A stretch of 7,067 nt of DNA from Myxococcales bacterium (GCA_020430675.1 JAGQJJ010000198.1:1-7067), one strand, 5' to 3'. Positions 1 to 6,713 are shown, counted from the stretch's first letter. Numbers and translations: made by a program. Notes: generated from the letters alone by a model not told the origin.

Positions 1-363
1 CCGCTCGACAAAACCCACCGCGAGCACCCGGCCGCGCCGCTCGGCGAGCCGCTGCAGACGCTCGGCGGCGTCGGCGTGCATGGCCAGCGGCTTCTCGGCG
101 AGCACGTGCAGCCCCCGGTCGAGCAGCCGCGCGGTGACCCCAGCGAGCCGCGGCACGTCGACCGCGACCGTCGCCGCCACCACGCCCGGCGCCAGCGCGT
201 CGAGGTCGGTCAGCGCCAGCGCACCCGGCACCCGCGCCGCGGCCGCGGCAGCGCGCGCCGGGTCCAGGTCGACCACCGCCGCCACGCGCACCCCAGGCAC
301 CGCCGCCAGCTTGACCGCGTGCAAGCTGCCAAAGCGCCCGGCGCCGATCACCGCCACCTGCAT
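1..363 (-). CDS. Gfo/Idh/MocA-family oxidoreductase, N-terminal part (runs off left edge)
   Basis: The visible 121 residues form the NAD(P)-binding Rossmann half of a Gfo/Idh/MocA dehydrogenase, a cytoplasmic family that oxidises or reduces sugars and related substrates. The protein opens with a strand and a glycine-rich loop, VIGAGRFG (residues 5-12), followed by His15. A second strand ends VVD at Asp32, an acidic residue that usually favours NAD over NADP. The family EKP signature is at 90-92, with Lys91 the conserved catalytic or cofactor-contact lysine. The fragment stops at VGFVER (116-121), where the catalytic alpha/beta domain would begin. Two in-frame ATGs exist (369 and 363). The GGGAG at 374-370 lies 6 nt before the ATG at 363 but touches the one at 369, so 363 is chosen. 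The gene lies 58 bp downstream of the membrane-protein gene on the same strand, so co-transcription is plausible. The substrate cannot be told from this half. A UDP-GlcNAc 3-dehydrogenase (GnnA-like) is one possibility, because members of that group carry a similar VGxxER segment, but the neighbour is not an lpx gene. Confidence 0.92.
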   Translation of the reverse strand, partial: MQVAVIGAGRFGSLHAVKLAAVPGVRVAAVVDLDPARAAAAAARVPGALALTDLDALAPGVVAATVAVDVPRLAGVTARLLDRGLHVLAEKPLAMHADAAERLQRLAERRGRVLAVGFVER

Positions 364-374
364 CCGCATCTCCC
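364..374 (-). promoter_or_regulatory. Ribosome binding site deciding the oxidoreductase start
   Basis: On the minus strand, GGGAG (374-370) is followed at once by an ATG (369-367) and, six nucleotides later, by a second in-frame ATG (363-361). Normal Shine-Dalgarno spacing selects the second ATG. Using the first would leave zero spacing. Confidence 0.55.
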
Positions 375-421
375 GGCGTGCACCGCCGCGCGTGTGTCGT
401 ACTGCCGGCCCCGCCCCGTCG

Positions 422-1300
422 TCAACCACCGAAGATGTACCGCGCCGCCGTGCCCGCGATCAGCAAGGTCAGCGTCACCGGCACCATCGTGCCGATCACC
501 GACCCGAGCGGCGCGGGCCGCCAGCCGCCCATGCGATCGACGGCGATGATGCCCGGCAACTGGTCGAGCGCCACCGCGCGCGTCGGGCGATTGGGATCGT
601 ACAGCAGCGCCTCTTCGGGCTCGTCGAGCAACGCCTGCAGATCGAGCGTGCGCACCTTGACCTCGTGCTCGGCGTCGAGGTGGTCGGTGAAGGTGAAGGT
701 CACCGCATATTGCGGCCGATTGTTGATGCGCACCCCGGTCGTCGCCGTGCCCACCACCTTGCCACGCGCCGGGCGGCCGGCCCGCAGCAGCGCGATCGTG
801 CTGCCGCCGCTGAAGAAGCGATGCGTCGCGAACATCAAGCCGATCAGCGGAAACAGGCCGACCAGCGCCACCGGCCACAGCGGCATCAAGCCGGTCTGCA
901 TGCCAGGGATGCGCGCCGACTCGGGGTGCTCGACCGCATACTCGACCGGCACCACCTCGTCGGTGGCATAACCGACGCCCACGCCGTATGACACGCCTTC
1001 GCGCTCGATGCCATCGACGGTGTAGACGAAGTGATTGGCCACCACCGCCGCTTCGTTCACCGAGGCGCTGGTCTCTTCCCAACCCAGCATTCGCCCCTCG
1101 GTGCGCGCCGTCTCGCCCGCGAGGCGGATGGCTTCGGTCGGGTTGGCCAGCACCAGGAAGACCACGGTGAACAGCGAGCCCATCGCCATGAACGACCAGC
1201 CGATGATGCCGGTGGCGTCACCGAAGCGCAGGCGCAGCGCCAGGGTGAGCGGGACCGAGCGCGGGGCGGGGCGAAGGGCGTCGAGATCCGCGAGCGGCAT
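422..1300 (-). CDS. DUF3592-like membrane protein, three predicted helices
   Basis: This 292-residue protein probably sits in the inner membrane; no enzymatic role can be assigned. Hydrophobic helices are visible at about 32-52, 140-160 and 265-290. Two soluble stretches lie between them. The first (about 55-135) contains an FVYTVDG strand and a PVEY motif. The second (about 172-250) contains RPARGKVVG, a PQYAVTFTF strand, VKVRTLD and LLYDPNRP. The pattern of a 'conversion factor' strand, an extracellular beta sandwich and a 'YDPxxP' turn resembles DUF3592 proteins, and here it seems to occur twice, as in duplicated members. A longer frame to an ATG at 1345 is open, but GGAGG at 1310-1306 lies 5 nt from the ATG at 1300, which makes 1300 the clear start. 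The gene diverges from the secreted-protein gene at 1381 and is followed by the oxidoreductase 58 bp downstream. The coding call is firm; the family assignment rests on pattern only. Confidence 0.85.
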   Translation of the reverse strand: MPLADLDALRPAPRSVPLTLALRLRFGDATGIIGWSFMAMGSLFTVVFLVLANPTEAIRLAGETARTEGRMLGWEETSASVNEAAVVANHFVYTVDGIEREGVSYGVGVGYATDEVVPVEYAVEHPESARIPGMQTGLMPLWPVALVGLFPLIGLMFATHRFFSGGSTIALLRAGRPARGKVVGTATTGVRINNRPQYAVTFTFTDHLDAEHEVKVRTLDLQALLDEPEEALLYDPNRPTRAVALDQLPGIIAVDRMGGWRPAPLGSVIGTMVPVTLTLLIAGTAARYIFGG

Positions 1301-1380
1301 GGCCACCTCCGCCTGCGGTGTGCCCCTTGACGCCGTGGCTGTCAAGCGCCGATCTTGGCCGCACGTCGACGGAGATGCCC
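1301..1380. promoter_or_regulatory. Divergent intergenic region with CTTGAC-N9-GTCAAG inverted repeat
   Basis: This 80-bp gap must hold the promoters of both the leftward membrane-protein gene and the rightward secreted-protein/phosphoesterase pair. Perfect 6-bp inverted arms occur at 1326-1331 and 1341-1346. Each arm also contains a -35-like hexamer: TTGACG at 1327-1332 on plus and TTGACA at 1345-1340 on minus. On plus, a weak -10 match, GATCTT, lies at 1351-1356 after an 18-nt spacer. On minus, the matching -10 position (1322-1317, CACACC) is poor. The repeat could be a dimeric operator or simply two opposed -35 boxes. The ribosome binding sites GGAGG (1310-1306, minus) and GGAG (1371-1374, plus) mark the ends of the region. 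Confidence 0.4.
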
Positions 1381-2115
1381 ATGCTCGCTCTGCTCATCGC
1401 GCTGCTCGCGCCCGCGCCCGCGCAACAGACCGCAAACGCCCCCGACCTGGCGCGCAAGCCGGCGGCGCCCGCAGCGCTGGTCGGCGTGCTCACCGAAGAG
1501 GCCGACTTCGCCTGTGAGGGCACGAAGCCCGTCTGGGGCGCGCCACATTTTGAGGTCGGCTTCGTGCGCCTGCTGGCCGCGCCGGCCGAGGCCGCGGGGC
1601 TGGTGGGCAAACCGGTGCTGGTCGAAGGCACCGCGGCCGATGGCCCGGCGGTCGGCGTGGTGCAACCCTGCGAACCCATGCAGATGCGCGATGACTGGAG
1701 CTATGGCAAGAATGGCATCCGCATCGTGCGCCACGGCCCGCCGGTGAGCGCCTTCCGCGCCACCGCCGCGCGGCCCTTTGAGGCGCTGCGGGCGACGCGC
1801 AAGGGCGAAGACCTGCTCATCACCGTCAAGAACCCGCTCGACCGCCCGATGAAGGCCGTCCGGCTGACGCTGTACTACGAGGGCTGCTACGGCAAGCCCG
1901 GCAGCACGGCGGCCGAGAAGACCATCGATCTGCTGGCGCCGGGCGCCGAAGCGAGCGTCACGCTGGCCGCGCTGGACGGCGATGGCGACCCGCAGCGCCG
2001 CCCGTACGCCGCGCGGTCGATCGACATGGACGCGACCGTCGAGGGCGTGGCGTTCGACCTGAACATCGATATCTCTGACCTGGGCACCGAGGCGGTTGTG
2101 TGTCCGCGCGACTGA
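1381..2115 (+). CDS. Secreted four-cysteine hypothetical protein
   Basis: I do not recognise a named family for this 244-residue protein. The first 14 residues are a short hydrophobic export signal (MLALLIALLAPAPA) with a likely cleavage before Gln15; it lacks the usual basic n-region. The mature part has exactly four cysteines (45, 97, 169, 241), enough for two disulfides in the periplasm or outside the cell. Residues about 133-195 look like a small beta-sandwich: a DLLITVKNPLDRP strand-turn, LTLYYEG, then an IDLLAPGAEASVTL segment, reminiscent of FxLYD or Ig-like folds. Two in-frame ATGs, 1375 and 1381, follow GGAG at 1371-1374; spacing favours 1381, and still further upstream ATGs have no ribosome binding site. 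The stop overlaps the start of the phosphoesterase lipoprotein gene by 16 bp, so the two are almost certainly one transcript with coupled translation. That suggests a related envelope role but does not show it. Confidence 0.88.
   Translation: MLALLIALLAPAPAQQTANAPDLARKPAAPAALVGVLTEEADFACEGTKPVWGAPHFEVGFVRLLAAPAEAAGLVGKPVLVEGTAADGPAVGVVQPCEPMQMRDDWSYGKNGIRIVRHGPPVSAFRATAARPFEALRATRKGEDLLITVKNPLDRPMKAVRLTLYYEGCYGKPGSTAAEKTIDLLAPGAEASVTLAALDGDGDPQRRPYAARSIDMDATVEGVAFDLNIDISDLGTEAVVCPRD
2089..2102 (+). promoter_or_regulatory. Internal ribosome binding site and GTG start of the coupled lipoprotein gene
   Basis: GAGG at 2089-2092 lies inside the upstream gene, 7 nt before the GTG at 2100. The frame opened by this GTG gives a basic n-region, a hydrophobic core and a lipobox-like cysteine, which supports it as the true start. 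The upstream stop codon is at 2113-2115, so terminating ribosomes are close to the new start. Confidence 0.6.
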
Positions 2116-4829
2116 CCAAGTGCTGGACGTTCGTGCTTTGCGTCGTCGCCGCCGCCTGCGACGATCAGGCCCCCATCGAGCAGGCGATGACCGTGGCCGA
2201 CGCCGCCCGGGCGATCGATGCGCGGCTCGGCGCCGACGCCAGTCCCGATGCCATGCCGGACGCCACGGCCGATGCCATGCCGGATGCCATGCCCGATGCC
2301 ATCGCCGACGCGCAGGTCGACGCCGCGCCCGATTACGGCCCGCCCTGCCTGCCCGACCCGCCCGCCGAGGCGCTTCGACGACCGGGCGCGCTGGCCGAGG
2401 GCACGCGGCTGACGCCCGAAGGCCGGGAAGCCGCACCCGCCGGCCCCAACGTGGTGATGGAGGGCACCCCGACCGGCGTGCGCGCCCACCCCGACGGCCG
2501 CGCGGTCTACCTGACCACCGCCAGCCGCGACGACCGCGACCTGGTGGTGCTCGATCCCATCGCCGGGACCATCGTGCAGACCATCGAGCGCGACGAAGCC
2601 TTCTTCGGCCTGGCGATCTCGCCCGACGGCAATACGCTCTATGCCTCGGCGGGCGTCGCCGATCGTGTCGATCGCTTCGCCGTGCGCGAAGATGGCACGC
2701 TGGAAGCCATTGATGGCATTGCGATCCCGGGCATGCCTTCGGGGCTGGCGCTCTCGCCCGATGGCACCCGCCTGTGGGTCGGGCTGTTCGCCGAAGCGGG
2801 CGTGGTCGAGGTCGACACCGAAGCGGGGGTCGAGACGCGCCGCGTCGAGGTGCCCGGCGCGGTCTGGGACGTGGTGTACGTGCCCACGACCGATGAGGTG
2901 TACGCCTCCGATCTGGCCGGTTCGGGCGTGGCCGTGGTCGACCTCGATGACTTCAGCGTGGCCGCCACGGTCGACGTGCCCACCTCGCCGGCCGGAATGG
3001 CGGTCGCCGCCGATGGCACGCGGCTCTACATCGCCGTCTCGGGCACCGATGCCATCGCCTCGGTCGATCCCCTGCGCCGCGAGGTGGTCGCCTGGACGCC
3101 CGTGGCGGGCACCGATTGGACCGACGCCGAGGGCGCGCCGCTGCCCAATAGCAACGTGAACGCCCTGGCCCTCGACGACGCCGCCGGCCGGCTCTACGCC
3201 ACCCGGGGCGCCGACAACGCGGTCTCGGTCATCGCGACCGATGCCATGACGCTGCTCGGCGAGTTGCCGACCGCGCGGTATCCCGCCGACGTGACGCTGG
3301 TGCCCGGCGTGGGCCGCCTGGTCGTCGCTGAGGCCAAGGGCGGCGGCGCCGGCCCCAACGACGGCGAGGGCGCCAAGGAGCGCATCAAAGGCAGCGCGAC
3401 GTTTGTCGATCTGGCCGCCGTCGACCTCGAAGCCGCCTCGGCGCGCGCCGCGGCGGCCTTCGCCCGCCCGACGACGGTGTGGCAGTACGAATGCCCGGGC
3501 CGCTTTCCCATCCCCACGCGCCCCACCGATCGCTCGCCCATCGAGCATGTCATCGTGGTGGTCAAGGAGAACAAGACCTTCGACTGCGTGTTCGGCGACC
3601 TCGACCCGAACGAGCTCGACGTCGACGTCGACCCGTCGCTGCTGCGCTGGGGCGAGACGATCACGCCCAACCTCCACGCCCTGGCGCGGCAGTACTGCAT
3701 CGCCGACAACTTCCACACCGAGGTGCTCAACAGCGATGAGGGCCACCTGCTGCTGACCTCGATGCACCTCACCGAGTACGTCGAGCGCATCTGGATCGAG
3801 AAGGTGCGCTCGGGTGTCTTCCAGGGCTTTCAGCTCACCGCTCCGGCGGTACCGGACCGCGGCAACCTGTTCACCCACCTCATCGACCACGGCGTCGGCC
3901 TGCAGAGCTACGGCGAGATCGTCGGCATGCTGGCCCGCACGCGCGCCGGGCAGGCGGTGATTCAATGGTCCGACGCGGCGTGGCCCGGCGGCCCGGCGGT
4001 CAACTTCTCGGTGCGCGATGAAGACAAGGTGCGCTACCTGATCCGCCAGATCGAGCGGGGCCAGCTGGCGCCGTTCACGTATGTCGCGCTGCCCGACGAT
4101 CACACGCAAGGCACCGACCCCGGCTTCCCGATCCCCGAGTCGATGGTCGCCGACAGCGATTACGCCGTCGGCCTGCTGGTCGAGGCCGTCTCGCGCTCGC
4201 CTTTCTGGCGGCGAACCGCGATCTTCGTGGTGCCCGATGACACCCAGGGCTGCGAAGACCACCTCGACGCGCATCGCTCGTACCTCATCGCCATCGGCCC
4301 CTGGGCGCGGCGCGGCCATGTCTCGCATGTGCATGGCTCGTTTGTATCGATCTTTGCCACCATCGAGCGCATCTTTGCGGTGCCACCGCTCGGCCGACCC
4401 GATGCCAGCGCGATGCCATTGTGGGATTGTTTCACCAATGTCATCGATGACACCCCATACACCGCGCTGCCGCGAAACATCGCCGAAGAGTTCAACCCGG
4501 AAGACGGCCCCGGCGCCGAGAAGTCACGACGCATGGACTGGCGCAGCCCCGACCGCAACCCGGGCCTGGGCATCGTGCTCGACGCCTATCGGCTCTGGAA
4601 GATGGGGCGCATCAGCCGCGCCGAAGCGACGCGCCGCATCGACGAGGGGCCGTCGCCCGAACAGTGGGAAGCCCTGATCGAAGAGTCCTACGAAGAGTCG
4701 CATGCCTTCGACCGCGACTGGGCCGCCTACCAGGACTGGCGCCGCGCTCAGGGCTTGCCACCGGCAAGGCTCTTTGGCCGACGCGCCCCGCCGATCGCGC
4801 CCTCCAAGGATCTCGACGACGACCTTTGA
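2100..4829 (+). CDS. Lipoprotein: YncE-like beta-propeller fused to PF04185-type phosphoesterase
   Basis: This 909-residue protein matches the 'bifunctional YncE family/alkaline phosphatase family' architecture. A basic start and hydrophobic core end in VVAAAC, so Cys20 is probably lipidated and the enzyme is anchored in the envelope; Asp follows at +2 and +3. Residues 46-77 are eight Asp-Ala-x-x units forming a flexible acidic spacer. About 115-440 hold seven roughly 40-residue propeller blades with SPDG-type turns (for example 129-133, 174-177, 219-222). The phosphoesterase domain spans about 480-775. It has a KEN motif (Glu490, Asn491), a candidate nucleophile Ser545 in NSDEGH, PDDHT (665-669), the metal-binding Asp713-Asp714 in PDDTQ, and DAHR (723-726). 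These correspond to the metal and nucleophile set known from AcpA-type enzymes, so it is probably active on phosphate esters; the substrate is unknown. The tail 786-820 keeps the family pattern (YTALP, NP, MDW, PDRNPG), followed by a helical, acidic-ended extension to 909. It is co-translated with the four-cysteine protein and converges on the kinase gene. Confidence 0.94.
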   Translation: MSARLTKCWTFVLCVVAAACDDQAPIEQAMTVADAARAIDARLGADASPDAMPDATADAMPDAMPDAIADAQVDAAPDYGPPCLPDPPAEALRRPGALAEGTRLTPEGREAAPAGPNVVMEGTPTGVRAHPDGRAVYLTTASRDDRDLVVLDPIAGTIVQTIERDEAFFGLAISPDGNTLYASAGVADRVDRFAVREDGTLEAIDGIAIPGMPSGLALSPDGTRLWVGLFAEAGVVEVDTEAGVETRRVEVPGAVWDVVYVPTTDEVYASDLAGSGVAVVDLDDFSVAATVDVPTSPAGMAVAADGTRLYIAVSGTDAIASVDPLRREVVAWTPVAGTDWTDAEGAPLPNSNVNALALDDAAGRLYATRGADNAVSVIATDAMTLLGELPTARYPADVTLVPGVGRLVVAEAKGGGAGPNDGEGAKERIKGSATFVDLAAVDLEAASARAAAAFARPTTVWQYECPGRFPIPTRPTDRSPIEHVIVVVKENKTFDCVFGDLDPNELDVDVDPSLLRWGETITPNLHALARQYCIADNFHTEVLNSDEGHLLLTSMHLTEYVERIWIEKVRSGVFQGFQLTAPAVPDRGNLFTHLIDHGVGLQSYGEIVGMLARTRAGQAVIQWSDAAWPGGPAVNFSVRDEDKVRYLIRQIERGQLAPFTYVALPDDHTQGTDPGFPIPESMVADSDYAVGLLVEAVSRSPFWRRTAIFVVPDDTQGCEDHLDAHRSYLIAIGPWARRGHVSHVHGSFVSIFATIERIFAVPPLGRPDASAMPLWDCFTNVIDDTPYTALPRNIAEEFNPEDGPGAEKSRRMDWRSPDRNPGLGIVLDAYRLWKMGRISRAEATRRIDEGPSPEQWEALIEESYEESHAFDRDWAAYQDWRRAQGLPPARLFGRRAPPIAPSKDLDDDL
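2235..2330 (+). repeat. Eight 12-bp tandem coding units (Asp-Ala-x-x spacer)
   Basis: Eight in-frame 12-bp units encode DASP, DAMP, DATA, DAMP, DAMP, DAIA, DAQV and DAAP (residues 46-77 of the lipoprotein). The core GATGCCATGCC recurs almost exactly in the middle units, while flanking units have drifted. The multiple-of-three period means gain or loss of units would change spacer length without a frameshift. The spacer tethers the catalytic body to the lipid-anchored Cys20. Confidence 0.85.
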
Positions 4830-4847
4830 GGTGGCTCAGCGGCCGCC
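4830..4847. terminator. Weak hairpin between convergent genes, no U-tract
   Basis: GGTGGC (4830-4835) can pair with GCCGCC (4842-4847) around a 6-nt loop, with one G-U pair. It begins directly after the phosphoesterase stop codon and overlaps the end of the kinase gene. There is no T-run on either strand after the stem, so a classical intrinsic terminator is not present. It may only shape the 3' end, or be chance in GC-rich DNA. Confidence 0.2.
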
Positions 4848-6608
4848 GATGCGATGCAGCTTGACGGTCACCGTGCGATGCCTTCGCTCGGGCAGCAGGC
4901 TGACGGTGTGGCTCACCGGCTCGTAGCCTTCGCGCTCGACCCGGAGCTTGAAGACGGTGCCGACCGGCGCGCCTTCCGACAGGTAGGGCGTCAGGCCGAG
5001 GAAGCGTGAGCCGTCGAAGACCTTGGCGCCGGCCGGATCGCTCTCGACAAAGAGCGTGCCCCGCCCGACCCCGAAGCGGTCAAAGTTGCGGCCGACGAAA
5101 AAGGCGCCGACGCCGACAAACAGGCCGATGAGCGCGACGAGGATCAGCCGGCGACGCGCCGCGGCGAGGGGCGCGGCCATCGTGTGGTTGTCCCAATCGC
5201 TGTCCGGATCATTGGCCCCGGGCGGCAGCTCATAGGCGACCGCTTCTTCGCCCTCGCCCTCAAGGTCGGCGCTCGACGTCGAGGGCTCGGCGGGCATCTC
5301 CAGCTCGCCATCACCCACATCGGCCACGTCGGGGATGGGCGTGGGCGTCGGTGCGTCGCCGGGCTGCATCGGCTGGGGCGTCGGCGCCGCGGGCGGCACC
5401 GAGAAGGGCAGATCGGCGACCGAACGCACCATGGTCGCCATGTCGGAGTCTTCGGGCTCGACATCGCCCGCCACGCCGGGCAGCCCTTCGACCGAGGCGT
5501 CGACCGAGCCGTCGGGCGCTTCGTCATCGTCGTCGTCGGCCGGCACCGCGACCTGCTCTGACAGCGTGGCCGGCCCGGCGATGCTCGTCGTCGCTTCGCC
5601 CGACTCGCCCGGCGCGTCGGCCTCGTCGTCGCGCTCGCGGGCCCGACCCGGCTCGGCGGCGGCCACCAGCGCGATCAGCTCGGCGCGCCGTTGGCTGATC
5701 TCTTCGGCGTACAAGTCCTGCAAATACGCAGAGAAGGCATCCTGACCCAGATCAAGGTCGAGCTCCTCGGCGATCTGCCGCAACGCCGCGGCAAACGCGC
5801 GCCCGTCGGGAAAACGCGCGGCGCGGTCGCGGCTGAGCACCTTGAGCAGCACGGTCTCAAGACTGCGCGGAAAATCGGGGTCGATCTCGGTCGGCGGCTT
5901 GACCAGCGCGGCGCGCACGCGCTGCATCGTCTCTTTGGCGGTGCTGGCCTTGAAAAGCCGCCGGCTGAGCGACATCTCGTAGAGCACGATGCCCAGCGAG
6001 AACAGATCGCTGCGGTGATCGAGGTCGCGCTTTTCGATGGCCTCGGGCGACATATAAGCCGGCTTGCCGCGCCGCCCGCCCGGCGCCGGGTGGCCGATGC
6101 GCGTCGCCACGCCGAAGTCGAGCAGCTTGACCTCGCCCTCGTAGCTGATCTGCACGTTATGCGGGCTGACGTCGTGATGCAGGATGCGCATCGGGTCGTC
6201 ATCGAGGTCGAGCGTGGTGTGGCAGTAATGCAGCGCGTCGGCGATGCCGGCCACGATGCGCAGCGTGCAGCCGAGCGGCAGCGGCTTGCGCGATTGCGCC
6301 GCGCGCGCCATCAGCTCGGCCCCCGAGACGCCGTGCACGTACTCCATCGCCATGAAGTAGGCGTCGTCGAGCTTGCCCAGGTCGTGCAGGCTGACGATGT
6401 TCGGATGATTGAGCACCGCGGCGATGCGGGCTTCGGTCAGGAAGAGCTGCTCATAGGCCCGCCGCCCGCGATGTTCGGGCAACAAACGCTTGAGCACGAT
6501 GAACTTGGCAAAGCCGCCAAAGCTCAGGCGGCGCGCCAGGAAGATCTCGGCCATTCCGCCGACGGCGAGCTTCTTGAGGAAAACGTATCGGCCGAATCTC
6601 GCCTTCAT
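4836..6608 (-). CDS. Transmembrane Ser/Thr protein kinase with C-terminal PEGA domain
   Basis: This 590-residue Hanks-type kinase phosphorylates Ser/Thr on partner proteins. The cytoplasmic kinase domain spans about 7-285: glycine loop LAVGGMAE (14-21), ATP lysine Lys40 (VLKR), helix-C Glu59, catalytic loop HHDVSPHN (144-151, Asp146 and Asn151), DFG (164-166) and an SPE in place of APE (187-189). The HRD arginine is replaced by His145, making it a non-RD kinase. The activation segment has almost no Ser/Thr apart from Thr169. Residues about 310-480 are a disordered acidic and Pro-rich linker containing DMATMV (389-394) and NHTM (474-477). One membrane helix lies at about 486-507. A PEGA domain (about 517-585: SDPAGAKV, LGLTP, VEREGYEP) follows outside the membrane, where PEGA domains are thought to bind wall or surface components. 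The frame opens to an ATG at 6677, but ATG 6608 sits just before GRYVFLKKL, where such kinases normally begin; its AAGGGG is very close, so the start is moderately sure. Ends 6 bp from the convergent phosphoesterase. Confidence 0.95.
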   Translation of the reverse strand: MKARFGRYVFLKKLAVGGMAEIFLARRLSFGGFAKFIVLKRLLPEHRGRRAYEQLFLTEARIAAVLNHPNIVSLHDLGKLDDAYFMAMEYVHGVSGAELMARAAQSRKPLPLGCTLRIVAGIADALHYCHTTLDLDDDPMRILHHDVSPHNVQISYEGEVKLLDFGVATRIGHPAPGGRRGKPAYMSPEAIEKRDLDHRSDLFSLGIVLYEMSLSRRLFKASTAKETMQRVRAALVKPPTEIDPDFPRSLETVLLKVLSRDRAARFPDGRAFAAALRQIAEELDLDLGQDAFSAYLQDLYAEEISQRRAELIALVAAAEPGRARERDDEADAPGESGEATTSIAGPATLSEQVAVPADDDDDEAPDGSVDASVEGLPGVAGDVEPEDSDMATMVRSVADLPFSVPPAAPTPQPMQPGDAPTPTPIPDVADVGDGELEMPAEPSTSSADLEGEGEEAVAYELPPGANDPDSDWDNHTMAAPLAAARRRLILVALIGLFVGVGAFFVGRNFDRFGVGRGTLFVESDPAGAKVFDGSRFLGLTPYLSEGAPVGTVFKLRVEREGYEPVSHTVSLLPERRHRTVTVKLHRIGGR

Positions 6609-6713
6609 CCCCTTCGTCCACCGCCAACGGATTCCTTCATCCTGGCGACTGTAACCTCGCTCCCGTGGATGGGCCATTTCGTGACCCGCGTCAACCCCGA
6701 CGGTGCCCGCCGG

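Noticed and set aside
80..991. Long plus-strand open frames over the oxidoreductase and DUF3592-like genes
   Set aside because: Composition is Ala/Arg/Pro-rich shadow sequence; the minus strand gives a Rossmann motif and ordered membrane helices with good ribosome binding sites.
2235..2330. Tandem repeat considered as a CRISPR-like or regulatory array
   Set aside because: Units are 12 bp, contiguous, without spacers, and in frame within a lipoprotein gene; they encode a tetrapeptide linker.
1342..2436. 364-codon minus-strand open frame opposite the secreted protein and lipoprotein start
   Set aside because: Arg-rich shadow with no domain; the opposite strand shows a signal peptide, a coupled start and a lipobox.
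1887..4334. 815-codon open frame on the minus strand opposite the propeller-phosphoesterase
   Set aside because: The translation is rich in His, Arg, Gly and Asp without domain logic, as expected for the mirror of a GC-third-position-biased gene; the plus strand encodes a fully motif-supported protein.
6609..6677. Kinase start at ATG 6677, adding 23 residues
   Set aside because: There is no ribosome binding site before it, and the extra residues are unlike the usual short N-terminus before GRYxFLKKL in this kinase group; 6608 is preferred though not certain.
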